Source of the DNA: Sporobacter sp942492735 | GTDB taxonomy: Bacteria; Bacillota; Clostridia; Oscillospirales; Oscillospiraceae | DNA: 64,000 nucleotides | Direction: 5' to 3' | NCBI GenBank assembly: GCA_942492735.1 | Contig: OW818648.1 | Location: 2,728,001-2,792,000 of the forward strand | Shown here: one piece after another, positions 35,105-43,588 of the stretch | Position numbering within the stretch: the stretch's first letter is position 1 | How the letters are laid out: every line of letters begins with the position of its first letter | The notes under the pieces: model-generated | The model's input: only the letters and a program-made list of their open reading frames with translations | What the model was told of the DNA's origin: nothing | Database searches by the model: none | Program-made: the position numbers and the translations under genes

Positions 35105-35302
35105 AGTTTTTCCTTTGTGTCTCGATATATTATAGAAAACTAACAATTTTATAATAACACAAGACGCGGGCTATGTAAAATGAAAAAGCTGCAGCTACTG
35201 GGTTTGTGTGGATATTATGTAAAGCAATGGTGCATACCTAAAGGCGTATTTCCGTTGTGCGTTACGGATCTTTGCGTTCGATATATGTCTTGGCTTTTGA
35301 CG

Positions 35303-35335
35303 AAAAAAAAGGGCACAGGTTTTATCCTGTACCCT
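35303..35335 (-). terminator. groESL terminator
   Basis: AAGGGTACAGG pairs with CCTGTGCCCTT on the minus strand (one mismatch), followed by eight U. It lies 20 bases past the groL stop. The preceding 200 bases to 35104 hold nothing else recognised. Confidence 0.9.
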
Positions 35336-35354
35336 TGTGGTTAACGGTTATCTA

Positions 35355-36989
35355 CTAATACATGCCGCCCATGCCGCCCATGTCGGGGGCACCGCCGGGG
35401 GCTGCGGGGGGTTCGGGGATATCGGAGACGAGGGACTCGGTGGTCAGAACCATCGCGGATACGGATGCGGCGTTCTCAAGGGCGGAACGGCAGACCTTCG
35501 TGGGGTCGACAATACCGGACTTGATCATATCGCAGTACTCTTCCTTGGCGGCGTCGAAGCCGTAGGTTGCTGACTTGCTGGTTTTGACCTTATCGAGGAT
35601 AACGGCGCCTTCGAGGCCGGCGTTTATGGCAATCTGCTTGATCGGAGCCTCAAGAGCTCTTGCGATCAGCGCGATGCCTGTCTTCTCATCGCCTGTGGAC
35701 GTCTTGACAAGCGCGTCAACAGCCTTGGAGGCAACGACATAGATCGTTCCGCCGCCCGGGACGATGCCTTCTTCAACGGCGGCTCTTGTGGCGTTGAGCG
35801 CGTCCTCGATGCGGAGTTTCTTTTCTTTCATCTCGGTCTCGGTGGCTGCGCCGACCTTGATGACGGCGACGCCGCCGGAGAGCTTGGCTAAACGCTCCTG
35901 GAGCTTCTCTTTGTCGTAATCGGAGGTTGTCGCTTCGATTTCGGAGGTGATCTGCTTCACACGGGCTTTGATATCGTCGGGATTTCCCGCACCGTCAACA
36001 ATGATGGTGTTGTCTTTGGACATCTTGACCTGACGAGCTTTGCCGAGCATCGAGACATTGGCTTCCTTCAGCTCCATGCCGAGCTCGCTGGAGATGACCT
36101 GGCCGCCTGTGAGCGCTGCGATGTCGCGGAGCATTTCTTTTCTTCTGTCGCCGAAGCCGGGGGCCTTGCAGCAGACGCAAACGAAGGTGCCGCGGAGCTT
36201 ATTTAGGATGAGTGTCGCTAAGGCCTCACCCTCGACATCCTCGGCAATGATGACAAGCTTTTTGCCAGCCTGGACAACCTGCTCGAGAACAGGGAGGATT
36301 TCCTGAATGTTAGATATCTTTTTATCGGTGATGAGGATGAACGCATCGTCAACGATTGCTTCCATCTTCTCGGAATCTGTGACCATATAGGGGGTGATGT
36401 AGCCGCGGTCAAACTGCATGCCTTCGACGACCTCGCAGAATGTCTCGGCTGTTTTTGACTCCTCAACAGTAATGACGCCGTTGCGTGAGACTTTGTCCAT
36501 CGCATCGGCAATCAGCTGGCCGATCTTTTCGTCGCCTGAAGAGACAGCACCGACGCGCGCGATGTCTTCTGAGCCCGACACGGGGTGTGAATTATCTTTG
36601 ATTGCCTGAACGGCGACAATAACGGCCTTCTGGATGCCCTTTTTCATGATCATCGGATTTGCGCCTGCTGCGACGTTCTTGATGCCCTCGTGGATCATCG
36701 CCTGCGCGAGGAGGGTTGCTGTTGTGGTGCCGTCGCCGGCGACATCGTTCGTTTTGGATGCGACTTCTTTAACGAGCTGCGCGCCCATGTTTTCAAACGG
36801 GTCCTTCAGTTCGATTTCTTTTGCAATTGTAACACCGTCGTTCGTGATAAGCGGCGCGCCGAATTTTTTGTCGAGAACGACGTTTCTGCCCTTGGGCCCA
36901 ATCGTCAGCTTAACGGTGTCAGCCAGATGGTTGACGCCTCTTTCCAAAGCTCTGCGGGCATCTTCGCCGTAAATAATCTGTTTAGCCAT
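35355..36989 (-). CDS. groL: 60-kDa chaperonin GroEL
   Basis: A 544-residue chaperonin of normal length. The N-terminus AKQIIYGEDARRALERGVN, the nucleotide-binding GPKGRNVVLD and GDGTTTATLLAQA, and VEEGIVPGGG are canonical. The C-terminus ends in a Gly/Met-rich tail (GGAPDMGGMGGMY). It forms the tetradecameric folding chamber in the cytoplasm with GroES. It lies 33 bases behind groS, under the CIRCE element. Confidence 0.98.
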   Translation of the reverse strand: MAKQIIYGEDARRALERGVNHLADTVKLTIGPKGRNVVLDKKFGAPLITNDGVTIAKEIELKDPFENMGAQLVKEVASKTNDVAGDGTTTATLLAQAMIHEGIKNVAAGANPMIMKKGIQKAVIVAVQAIKDNSHPVSGSEDIARVGAVSSGDEKIGQLIADAMDKVSRNGVITVEESKTAETFCEVVEGMQFDRGYITPYMVTDSEKMEAIVDDAFILITDKKISNIQEILPVLEQVVQAGKKLVIIAEDVEGEALATLILNKLRGTFVCVCCKAPGFGDRRKEMLRDIAALTGGQVISSELGMELKEANVSMLGKARQVKMSKDNTIIVDGAGNPDDIKARVKQITSEIEATTSDYDKEKLQERLAKLSGGVAVIKVGAATETEMKEKKLRIEDALNATRAAVEEGIVPGGGTIYVVASKAVDALVKTSTGDEKTGIALIARALEAPIKQIAINAGLEGAVILDKVKTSKSATYGFDAAKEEYCDMIKSGIVDPTKVCRSALENAASVSAMVLTTESLVSDIPEPPAAPGGAPDMGGMGGMY

Positions 36990-37022
36990 AAATATAATTC
37001 CTCCTAAATTTCCGCTTTAAGC

Positions 37023-37310
37023 TTATTGGACAAGGGCGAGGATGTCGCTCTGCTTAACAATTTTCATTTCAACGCCATCAATCTTGACTTCCTGCGAATA
37101 ACCGGTATAAAGCACGCGGTCGCCCTTCTTGACAACCATTTTGATTTCGTTTCCGTCGACCATGCCGCCGGGTCCGACTTCAAGTACTTCGTAAACCTGG
37201 GGCTTTTCCTGCGCGCCGCTCGTGAGAATAATCCCGCTTTTTGTTGTTTCTTCAGCGGCAACCTGCTTAATGATGACTCTGTCAGCCAATGGTTTCAATG
37301 TCATATTCAA
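37023..37310 (-). CDS. groS: 10-kDa co-chaperonin GroES
   Basis: A 95-residue co-chaperonin. MTLKPLADRVIIK at the N-terminus, the mobile-loop region EETTKSGIILTSGAQEKPQ and VKKGDRVLYTGYS are typical. It caps GroEL rings. AGGAGG precedes the start. First gene of the operon, 52 bases downstream of the CIRCE/promoter region. Confidence 0.98.
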   Translation of the reverse strand: MNMTLKPLADRVIIKQVAAEETTKSGIILTSGAQEKPQVYEVLEVGPGGMVDGNEIKMVVKKGDRVLYTGYSQEVKIDGVEMKIVKQSDILALVQ

Positions 37311-37361
37311 ATACCTCCTGTAATATAATGTCTTTCCGAAGAATTTATGCTGCCATTTGCT

Positions 37362-37416
37362 TTATTATACCTGCGTTAGCACTCTGTGTCAATGAGTGCT
37401 AACGCAGGTATAATAA
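37362..37416 (-). promoter_or_regulatory. CIRCE operator within a groESL promoter
   Basis: An exact CIRCE, TTAGCACTC-N9-GAGTGCTAA (37376-37402), the HrcA repressor site. It is embedded in a longer perfect inverted repeat with 23-bp arms (37362-37384, 37394-37416). On the minus strand TTGACA lies inside the CIRCE spacer (37392-37387) and TATAAT at 37369-37364, with 17 bases between. HrcA would therefore cover a fully consensus promoter. Confidence 0.97.
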
Positions 37417-37515
37417 TAGTCCAAGATTTGCTAATGTGCAACTGTGATTATCACCAAATCTTTGGGAAAATCAGCGCAAAAAGATGAAAAACTAAAAATA
37501 AGTCTCGATATCTTC

Positions 37516-38493
37516 TTAAATCTTCTGTTTACGTAAATTATCAGCGTCATTATGCTTTCTTGACTCAAAGAAACGCATGCCGGATGGAAAAAAGAAATTG
37601 ACACCGTGCGGAATCATTTTAAAAGAAACATCGTTTGCAAATATGAGCTCACCGTCAACATTAACGGCGAGTTCTTTTTCACTTTCAATAGTCATAGTCT
37701 TTCCGCGGACGTGGGTAATTATGTCATCATATTCTTTATATCGGCCTTTTGCGTATTTTCCGACGACGCCTAGGAATTTTAGGCGGCTTACTTCGGTCAC
37801 TATCAGAAATTCAATGATACCGTCATCCGGCATCGCTTCCGGTACGGGATTGAAGCCGCCGCCGTAAAAACGCCCGTTGCAGGCGCAAACGAGCGCAAAG
37901 CTGGCGTCAAGACTTAAATTGTCCGTCGTTATCTTTAGCTTTTGATTTACGCCGCGCATGAGGTTGATAAACATGGACACGACGTAACCCGTCGCGCCGC
38001 CGATAATCGGTATAGCACTGTATTTATGTACATCGGTGCCGATTCTGGCGTCGATACCGACAGAGCAGATGTTGATGCCATAGCGGCTGTCACCCGCGGG
38101 CGTTTGCAGCTCTATAAGGTCGATGGATCGCTCAAAGCCGCCGAGCAGCGCGTTGAGGTCTTTAAATCTTTTCGCGTCCTCCTGACCAAACATCTTAACG
38201 AAATCGTTGCCGGTACCTGTGGGGAAGTGGGTGACAGCGACATGACGATGTCCTGCCGCGCCGTTGACGCATTCATTGAGTGTTCCGTCACCGCCGCAGG
38301 CGTAAACACGCAGCGGCGCACCGGACGCTGCTTCAGCCTTGATCTTAACACAGGCGTCCATCGGCGCTTTCGTCACGTATACCTCATATTCCTCCGGTAA
38401 TTCGGCCATAACGGAGTTGATATACTTTATTGTTTCTTCATGATGATGCTTTTTCCCGCCTGCGACCGGATTCACAATGAAAAGATGTTTCAC
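37516..38493 (-). CDS. Diacylglycerol/lipid kinase (DagK/YegS family)
   Basis: A 325-residue DAGK-fold enzyme. FIVNPVAGGKKH, VYACGGDGTLNECVNG (ATP-binding GGDGT) and THFPTGTGNDF are diagnostic. GINICSVGIDARIG and ELAVNVDGELIF match the second domain. It phosphorylates diacylglycerol or a related lipid at the inner membrane face, recycling it to phosphatidate. A GTG at 38493 is preferred because AAAGGGG lies just upstream; an ATG further out (38514) would enclose that site. Monocistronic. Confidence 0.92.
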   Translation of the reverse strand: MKHLFIVNPVAGGKKHHHEETIKYINSVMAELPEEYEVYVTKAPMDACVKIKAEAASGAPLRVYACGGDGTLNECVNGAAGHRHVAVTHFPTGTGNDFVKMFGQEDAKRFKDLNALLGGFERSIDLIELQTPAGDSRYGINICSVGIDARIGTDVHKYSAIPIIGGATGYVVSMFINLMRGVNQKLKITTDNLSLDASFALVCACNGRFYGGGFNPVPEAMPDDGIIEFLIVTEVSRLKFLGVVGKYAKGRYKEYDDIITHVRGKTMTIESEKELAVNVDGELIFANDVSFKMIPHGVNFFFPSGMRFFESRKHNDADNLRKQKI

Positions 38494-38607
38494 AGCATTA
38501 CCCCTTTCAGGCAATTCATGAATATGGCTATTAAGTCAGCTCAGTTAATTCTAAAACCCGCTATGTCACGTAAACAGGATACTTTAATCGCCCGCCGTAC
38601 AATTTAA

Positions 38608-38665
38608 GGCTCCTTAGGCAAAGGAGCTGTCGCCGCAGGCGGCTGAGGATTGTCTCCTGTGCCGC
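38608..38665 (+). repeat. GGCTCCTTAGG repeat, copy 2
   Basis: Same double-hairpin family as 12798-12855: GGCTCCTTAGG...AAGGAGCTGTC, a variable inner hairpin (GCCGC/GCGGC) and the tail TGAGGATTGTCTCCTGTGCC. It lies in a 445-base gap without genes. Confidence 0.75.
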
Positions 38666-38818
38666 ATAACGCCTGCTTGGCTTGACGGCGAAAGACCGCA
38701 CTTGTGATATTGCGGCTAATTCGTAGTTGCTGTCTGAGTGATTGCCTGTCGTACACGATCACATATGTGATGCTTTAGGAGCTGACCACGTGTGCCGCAC
38801 CACTGGGTCGGTGTTACG

Positions 38819-38897
38819 CGCAACAGGGGACAATCCTCAGTCGCAAAGCGACTTCTACGAAGTCGCATGCTGACAGCTCCTTTCAAAAGGAGCCTTA
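38819..38897 (-). repeat. GGCTCCTT repeat, copy 3 (inverted)
   Basis: An inverted copy: the minus strand reads TAAGGCTCCTTTTGAAAGG then AGCTGTC, a longer inner hairpin, and TGAGGATTGTCCCCTGTTGC. Copies 2 and 3 face each other over about 150 bases. A palindrome GGACGATTC-AC-GAATCGTCC follows at 38908-38927. Confidence 0.7.
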
Positions 38898-38938
38898 TAG
38901 TGACGTAGGGACGATTCACGAATCGTCCACCGCGTGCT

Positions 38939-40048
38939 TTAATAATACATAAACAAATCGCACTTGATCATACCATTATATAGTTTTCGTTTCTTAACCG
39001 CGGTTTTTCCGAAATTGCGTTCGAATTCGGTATGGGAGGAGAGAATATAGATTTTCCAGTTATCAAGCGCCTTCACGGCAGCCCCGAACTTCCGGTATAT
39101 GCGCTCGGCCTCCTGATGCTCCATGACGCGTTCGCCATACGGCGGATTGGTGATAAGGATGCCCCCTGCTGTCTCCCGCTTAAAGTCGGCGGCCTCTGAC
39201 ACCTCAAACCTGACATGCTCCGATACACCGGCACGGCGGGCATTCTCATAGGAGATTTTTATACTCTCCGGATCAATGTCTCCGCCCCAGATATCGTATT
39301 TTCCGCGATATTCTTTATCACGTGCCTCTTGAAACGCATTGCTCCAAACAGCCTTGTCAAGCCATTTCCAGCTTTGAGCGGCGAATGCGCGGTTAATCCC
39401 AGGCGCGCGGTTTAAAGCCATGAGAGCTGCTTCAATCGGGATCGTACCTGAGCCGCAGAAAGGGTCGCAAACTTCTTCTTTGCCTTTATAGCGCGAGAGC
39501 TTCACCAAGGCCGCAGCCAGTGTCTCCCGCAGGGGAGCGGCGTTGCCGACGGGACGGTACCCGCGCTTGTGCAGCCCGCTGCCGGAGGTGTCGATATAGA
39601 GTGCCGCAACGTCCTTCATGATCGCAAACTGTACCTGGTATTTATCGCCGGTCTCCTTAAACCAATCGACGTTATATTTGGATTTGAGCCTTTCGACGAT
39701 GGCTTTTTTTATAATGCTCTGGCAATCGGGGACGGAATGGAGCGCGGATTCAAGCGCATGACCCTTGACGGGGAACGCGCCGTCCATCGGAATATACTTT
39801 TCCCACGGCAGCGCTTTCACGCCTTCAAACAGCATATCGAAGGTCTCAGCCCGTGTCTCACCGACGACAAGCAGTATGCGTTCGCCTGTACGCAGATTAA
39901 TATTTGCCCGGGCAATATCCGTATTATCACCGGAAAATAAGACACGCCCGTTTTCAGCGCGGACGTCTTTCATATCCAAGCGCTTGAGCTCATCAGAAAC
40001 GAGGCCCTCCAGTCCGAAAAGACTCGGTACACACATTAATAAATCCAT
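38939..40048 (-). CDS. THUMP-domain RNA methyltransferase (RlmL N-terminal-like)
   Basis: A 369-residue S-adenosylmethionine-dependent RNA N2-guanine methyltransferase. The N-terminal THUMP domain (about 45-155) binds RNA. The Rossmann domain follows, with motif I-type EVCDPFCGSGTIPIEAAL, the acidic GGDIDPESIK, and the catalytic NPPY in ILITNPPYGER. The size and order match the single-domain RlmL/YpsC group of Firmicutes, which acts on 23S rRNA. No strong ribosome-binding site; start ATG 40048. Confidence 0.9.
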   Translation of the reverse strand: MDLLMCVPSLFGLEGLVSDELKRLDMKDVRAENGRVLFSGDNTDIARANINLRTGERILLVVGETRAETFDMLFEGVKALPWEKYIPMDGAFPVKGHALESALHSVPDCQSIIKKAIVERLKSKYNVDWFKETGDKYQVQFAIMKDVAALYIDTSGSGLHKRGYRPVGNAAPLRETLAAALVKLSRYKGKEEVCDPFCGSGTIPIEAALMALNRAPGINRAFAAQSWKWLDKAVWSNAFQEARDKEYRGKYDIWGGDIDPESIKISYENARRAGVSEHVRFEVSEAADFKRETAGGILITNPPYGERVMEHQEAERIYRKFGAAVKALDNWKIYILSSHTEFERNFGKTAVKKRKLYNGMIKCDLFMYY

Positions 40049-40223
40049 TTATCAAACCATATTCTTTCCAGGAGAAATATGTGACTATTTCTCTTTTTTA
40101 TCTTTTTGAAGAATCATAACATACGTGATAATCATTTGCAAACAAAGAGTCATTCTGGTATTCTTGTGGGGCGTTATCTGCATATTTATATATTTTTATA
40201 TTTTTATTTATTTGGAGATAGAT

Positions 40224-41348
40224 ATGTCTATAGTATCCGTTGAGCAAGTAGAAACATACGAATTATCAAAGCTGCGCGCTGCGATTGACCGGCAATTTGA
40301 GGCGCTGGGCGTTGAGAAAGACCTCCGTCCGGACATGAAAGTCCTGATCAAGCCGAATCTGCTGGCTGCGCACCGCCCCGAAAGGACGGCAACGACACAT
40401 CCTGCTGTCGTTATGGCGATCATTAGCTGGCTCAGAGAACGGGGCGTTTGTGACATCACGATTGCCGATTCGCCGGGAGGACTGTATAAGCAGGGGAATC
40501 TGAGGGCAGTTTACGAATCCTGCGGCTATCAGGCACTCAAGGCTGCGGCGGTATTAAACATGGATACCGGCTATGATGACGTCTCGAGTCCGGAGGGGTT
40601 CGCTAATCAAAGCTTCAATATCATCAATCCGGTTATCGAGGCCGACTATATCATCAATGTCGCCAAGCTGAAGACACACGGCTTGACGGTGGTTTCCGCC
40701 GGTATAAAAAACCTGTTTGGGTCTGTCCCCGGCCTTCAGAAGCCGGAATGGCACTTTAAGTACCCCAATATCAACGATTTTTGCCGGATGCTCATCGAGC
40801 TCGCGCAGGTGGTCAATCCGAATGTGACAGTGATTGACGCCGTCGAAACGATGGAAGGGAATGGGCCGCTCAACGGACGGCCGCGCCATCTGGGCTTGAT
40901 GCTGGCGTCCCGGGATGTGTTCTCACAGGATTATTATGCCGCGAAACTGATGGGCATTCCACCCGAAGACGTTCCGATTCTGGCTCAGGCAACGGAATTG
41001 GGGCTCATCATACCGGACCGGCTTGAAACGGTTGGCTTTCAAGCAAGTCCCGCCGAGCCGCCTTACCTACTGCCGGAAACCATTATAAAAAACGAAAAGC
41101 ATAACTTTTTGTTGCGTGGCCTCGGGACAATTTTAAAGCGTGTTTACGTTGCGGTTCCGATTATAGATACAGATAAGTGCAAGGGCTGCGGAAAATGCGC
41201 GGAGAGCTGTCCGATGAAGATTATCTCAGTAACGAATAAAATAGCCGAAATGTCCACTAAAACCTGCATCTCCTGCTTCTGCTGCCAGGAAATGTGCCCG
41301 TTCGACGCCGTCAGAATACGTCATGTGTTAAGAGTGCCGAGGTTATAA
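40224..41348 (+). CDS. DUF362 protein with C-terminal 2[4Fe-4S] ferredoxin domain
   Basis: A 374-residue iron-sulfur protein. The DUF362 domain (about 1-300) shows VLIKPNLLAAHRPERTATTH, ITIADSPGG, NVAKLKTHGLTVVSAGIKN and VIDAVETMEGNGP. The C-terminus has two cluster motifs, CKGCGKCAESCP and CISCFCCQEMCP, each able to hold a [4Fe-4S]. It should be a cytoplasmic redox or ligand-activating protein; the reaction is unknown. The ATG at 40224 has TTGGAGA upstream; the longer frame to 40125 would add a hydrophobic low-complexity leader. Confidence 0.9.
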   Translation: MSIVSVEQVETYELSKLRAAIDRQFEALGVEKDLRPDMKVLIKPNLLAAHRPERTATTHPAVVMAIISWLRERGVCDITIADSPGGLYKQGNLRAVYESCGYQALKAAAVLNMDTGYDDVSSPEGFANQSFNIINPVIEADYIINVAKLKTHGLTVVSAGIKNLFGSVPGLQKPEWHFKYPNINDFCRMLIELAQVVNPNVTVIDAVETMEGNGPLNGRPRHLGLMLASRDVFSQDYYAAKLMGIPPEDVPILAQATELGLIIPDRLETVGFQASPAEPPYLLPETIIKNEKHNFLLRGLGTILKRVYVAVPIIDTDKCKGCGKCAESCPMKIISVTNKIAEMSTKTCISCFCCQEMCPFDAVRIRHVLRVPRL

Positions 41349-41384
41349 GGTAATCCGGATCGAAGGCGCGTCTGGGAAGGAGAC

Positions 41385-41522
41385 TGCTGAAAAACACTGG
41401 TTTGTCATCCATTGCAATGCTCGGAACAAGCGTTTAGCGAAGAATCTTATAAAGCTAGGATAAGCGAGCTTTAAAAGATTCTTCACTACGTTCAGAATGA
41501 CATTTTTGGCAGATTTTCAGCA
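41385..41522. repeat. MITE-like hairpin element
   Basis: Imperfect terminal inverted repeats TGCTGAAAA...TGTCAT (41385-41408) and the complement (41497-41522) enclose a second long inverted repeat. That inner repeat has about 22-bp arms, TAGCGAAGAATCTT-ATAAAGCT and AGCTTTAAAAGATTCTTCACTA, with two mismatches. No coding capacity. Probably a non-autonomous mobile or structural repeat between the DUF362 gene and thyA. Confidence 0.7.
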
Positions 41523-41594
41523 ATCTTCTGGGAAGCTGCGCCCTACAAAGATGATTGGGGACAGCTTTGCCCCCAATCGTTGTCTTTTATTTAC

Positions 41595-42332
41595 TTATTG
41601 CTCCCGAAGCTTTTTCACCATCTCAGCAATTGCCGGCTTGGCTTCTTCCATTTGCTCGTCCCAATCTCCGATGTAATCGTAGGTGACGTCACTGCCGGAC
41701 TCGATGCGTTTGATGTAGCCATCAAACATTTTATAGTCACGCTCATAGATATGGAAGCTGTTAGCCCGGTGCGTGTACGACCCAACGCCGACGCCGACGG
41801 CTTCGGCAATGCGCTTTTGCAGCATGATGAGCGCGAAGGCGTTCATATAAGCGGCCTTCGTTGCGTCGTTCGAGCGGAACAGGATTTTGCAGTGCAGCTT
41901 ACCCTCGCGGATGAGAAAGTGAATCGACTGCAGGCAGGCGGGGGAGCCCGTGTGCTGATCTTCTTCACTGCGGATGCTGATAATCGCACGGCGCGAGTCA
42001 GGGTTGCGTCGGAGCTCATCTATGACCCACGGAATTTGACTCTCCATGCGCTGATGATACGTATATTCCCAGTTGCCGCGCTCGACTTCGAAATCAAGGA
42101 TGCCGTCAAGCATCTCCTGCCTGTATTGCTCCAGTGAACGCGGATCACCGATAAAGAGCTTGCTGATCATCGGCTCTGTCAGAGGCTGCGTGACAACAAA
42201 CGTCATCGATGCTTCCTTTTGATTGGTGTTGTAGTCCGGGCAGGGGAGCTCCATATTGTTTTGATGAAGCGCCAACAGCGCCTTATGATAGGCGTCCGGC
42301 AGATTGGAGCCTGTGACGAATAATTCAAACAT
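41595..42332 (-). CDS. thyA: Thymidylate synthase (ThyA-type, short form)
   Basis: A 245-residue flavin-independent thymidylate synthase-like protein, methylating dUMP to dTMP with methylene-THF. The catalytic Cys is in GSPACLQSIHFLIREGKL. The dUMP-binding LFRSNDATKAAYMNAFALIML and the YTHRANSFHIYERD segment match the ThyA fold. RRAIISIR corresponds to the phosphate-binding arginines. It is shorter and more divergent than E. coli ThyA (264). It is the last gene of smr-dfr-thyA, 16 bases behind dihydrofolate reductase, which regenerates the folate it oxidises; this neighbour supports the call. Confidence 0.85.
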   Translation of the reverse strand: MFELFVTGSNLPDAYHKALLALHQNNMELPCPDYNTNQKEASMTFVVTQPLTEPMISKLFIGDPRSLEQYRQEMLDGILDFEVERGNWEYTYHQRMESQIPWVIDELRRNPDSRRAIISIRSEEDQHTGSPACLQSIHFLIREGKLHCKILFRSNDATKAAYMNAFALIMLQKRIAEAVGVGVGSYTHRANSFHIYERDYKMFDGYIKRIESGSDVTYDYIGDWDEQMEEAKPAIAEMVKKLREQ

Positions 42333-42348
42333 AGTGATCCCTCATTTA

Positions 42349-42852
42349 TTAATTTTCAACCGGGGTGCTGTTTTTATAGATTTGGAAGGCATAGCCGGTG
42401 CCGTTATATGTCGTCACCGTGCCGGGGTCTTCAAGCACCCAGTTCTCGAGCATGTCCAGGTTTGGGAAAAAGGAATCCGACTCGGGAGATGCCATAATTT
42501 TTGTGACATACGCGCGCGCGCAGTAGGGGAGCAGCAGCTTGAAAATTTTATCGCCGCCGATGACAAAGACCTTACGTGGGTCTGTTTCTGCGATTTCTCT
42601 AAATAATGCGTCTGTCGACGAAACGACCGTCGTGCCGTCGATGCGCAGCGCCTCATTATGGGACAGCACGATGTTCTTACGCCCAGGAAGCGGCTTTCCT
42701 CCGGGGAAATCAAGCAGCGTCCTATGCCCGACGATGACGGTTCCGCCGTCCGTCAGCTCTCTGAACCGGCGTCTGTCCTCCGGAATGACAACAGTCTGTG
42801 TGCCGTTTTTTCCGATGCCCCAATTTTCATCAACCGCAACGATGAGATTCAT
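42349..42852 (-). CDS. folA: Dihydrofolate reductase
   Basis: A 167-residue NADPH-dependent reductase of dihydrofolate. MNLIVAVDENWGIGKNG, the substrate-binding DRRRFRELT, VIVGHRTLLDFPGGKPLPGR and KVFVIGGDKIF (NADPH site) are typical. The ATG at 42852 has TTGGAGG six bases upstream. It sits between the Smr gene and thyA and supports thymidylate synthesis. Confidence 0.94.
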   Translation of the reverse strand: MNLIVAVDENWGIGKNGTQTVVIPEDRRRFRELTDGGTVIVGHRTLLDFPGGKPLPGRKNIVLSHNEALRIDGTTVVSSTDALFREIAETDPRKVFVIGGDKIFKLLLPYCARAYVTKIMASPESDSFFPNLDMLENWVLEDPGTVTTYNGTGYAFQIYKNSTPVEN

Positions 42853-42866
42853 GGATGCCTCCAAAA

Positions 42867-43214
42867 TCAAAAAATAATAATCGTGATGCCATTGTTGTGG
42901 CGCTCGAGGTCGGGGTCGTGCCGAAGCTCGCTGCAGAGCTGAAAGGCCTTCAGCGTTGTCTCATCGAAGATTGAAAAATTTTCACCGGGGATATAGTCGC
43001 GGATGAAGCCCTTGCGTTTTTGTTCGCCGAGATAACGCCGCGCTTCGACCCTGATTTTGCCGCCGGTACCCGTTGAACCGTAACCGTGGATTATTTTTAA
43101 AACTTTGATGCCAAGCGTTTTACTTGTTCTCAAATGATAGGTGATGCGCCGGATCGCGTCATCGGCTGTCGGCATGTCGGCCTTGATATTGACTTCTTTT
43201 AAAGAACCTACCAC
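42867..43214 (-). CDS. Smr-domain protein
   Basis: A 115-residue stand-alone Smr (MutS2 C-terminal) domain. The conserved nucleic-acid-binding motif is IHGYGSTGTGGKIRVEARRY (HGxG...). N-terminal strands carry VNIKADMPTADDAI. Smr domains nick or cleave DNA or RNA, including stalled-ribosome mRNA; the single-domain form's role here is not known. Start ATG at 43214. First gene of the operon with folA and thyA. Confidence 0.85.
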   Translation of the reverse strand: MVGSLKEVNIKADMPTADDAIRRITYHLRTSKTLGIKVLKIIHGYGSTGTGGKIRVEARRYLGEQKRKGFIRDYIPGENFSIFDETTLKAFQLCSELRHDPDLERHNNGITIIIF

Positions 43215-43293
43215 ATAAATACCTCATTTTTAACAGTACAGACAATAGAACAGATTAATTTCTACCAAATACGAAAACGACATGTTCGTAATG

Positions 43294-43322
43294 TTGACAT
43301 TTCTATTATAATGCGGTATCTT
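43294..43322 (+). promoter_or_regulatory. Promoter of tRNA-Ser
   Basis: TTGACA (43294-43299), 17 bases, TATCTT (43317-43322), ending 14 bases before the tRNA 5' end. A further TATAAT lies inside the spacer. Confidence 0.55.
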
Positions 43323-43336
43323 AATTAATGCAATAC

Positions 43337-43425
43337 GGAGAGGTATCGAAGTGGTCATAACGGGGCTGACTCGAAATCAGTTTGCGCGCAAGCGCACAAG
43401 GGTTCGAATCCCTTCCTCTCCGCCA
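43337..43425 (+). tRNA. tRNA-Ser (anticodon CGA)
   Basis: A class II tRNA with a long variable arm. Acceptor GGAGAGG pairs with CCTCTCC, then G and an encoded CCA. The anticodon loop CTCGAAA gives CGA. The variable arm is TTGCGCGCAAGCGCA and the T-arm AGGGTTCGAATCCCT. Its 3' half is repeated at 57027-57083, marking this gene as the integration target of the island to the right. Confidence 0.95.
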
Positions 43426-43525
43426 CGAAACCCTTGGAAACGCAAAGTTTTCGAGGGTTTTTTATATCCAAAATAATTGATATAAATCTGGATACTAACA
43501 AAATGTTGTAAAAATGTTGTAAAAC
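43370..43525 (+). repeat. Left attachment-site repeat of genomic island
   Basis: Starts in the anticodon loop (CTCGAAATCAG), runs through the tRNA 3' half, its terminator hairpin (43428-43463, AAACCC...GGGTTT with T-run) and about 60 bases beyond (CATAAATCTGG-like similarity). The same order recurs at 57027-57182 in direct orientation with few changes in the first 100 bases. TGTTGTAAAA repeats at 43503-43523 resemble integrase arm sites (inference). Confidence 0.7.
43428..43463 (+). terminator. Terminator of tRNA-Ser
   Basis: AAACCCTTGGAAAC pairs with GTTTTCGAGGGTTT (two G-U pairs), 5-base loop, then T-run. Confidence 0.85.
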
Positions 43526-43588
43526 TGTGCAAAAACCAATAAGAGAATATAAAATTAATAAATAAGTACGTAAAAAAGGAGACTCATA

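Noticed and set aside
40049..40223. N-terminal extension of the DUF362 gene to 40125
   Set aside because: The extension is low-complexity Ile/Phe/Tyr sequence from AT-rich DNA, and the ATG at 40224 has its own ribosome-binding site.
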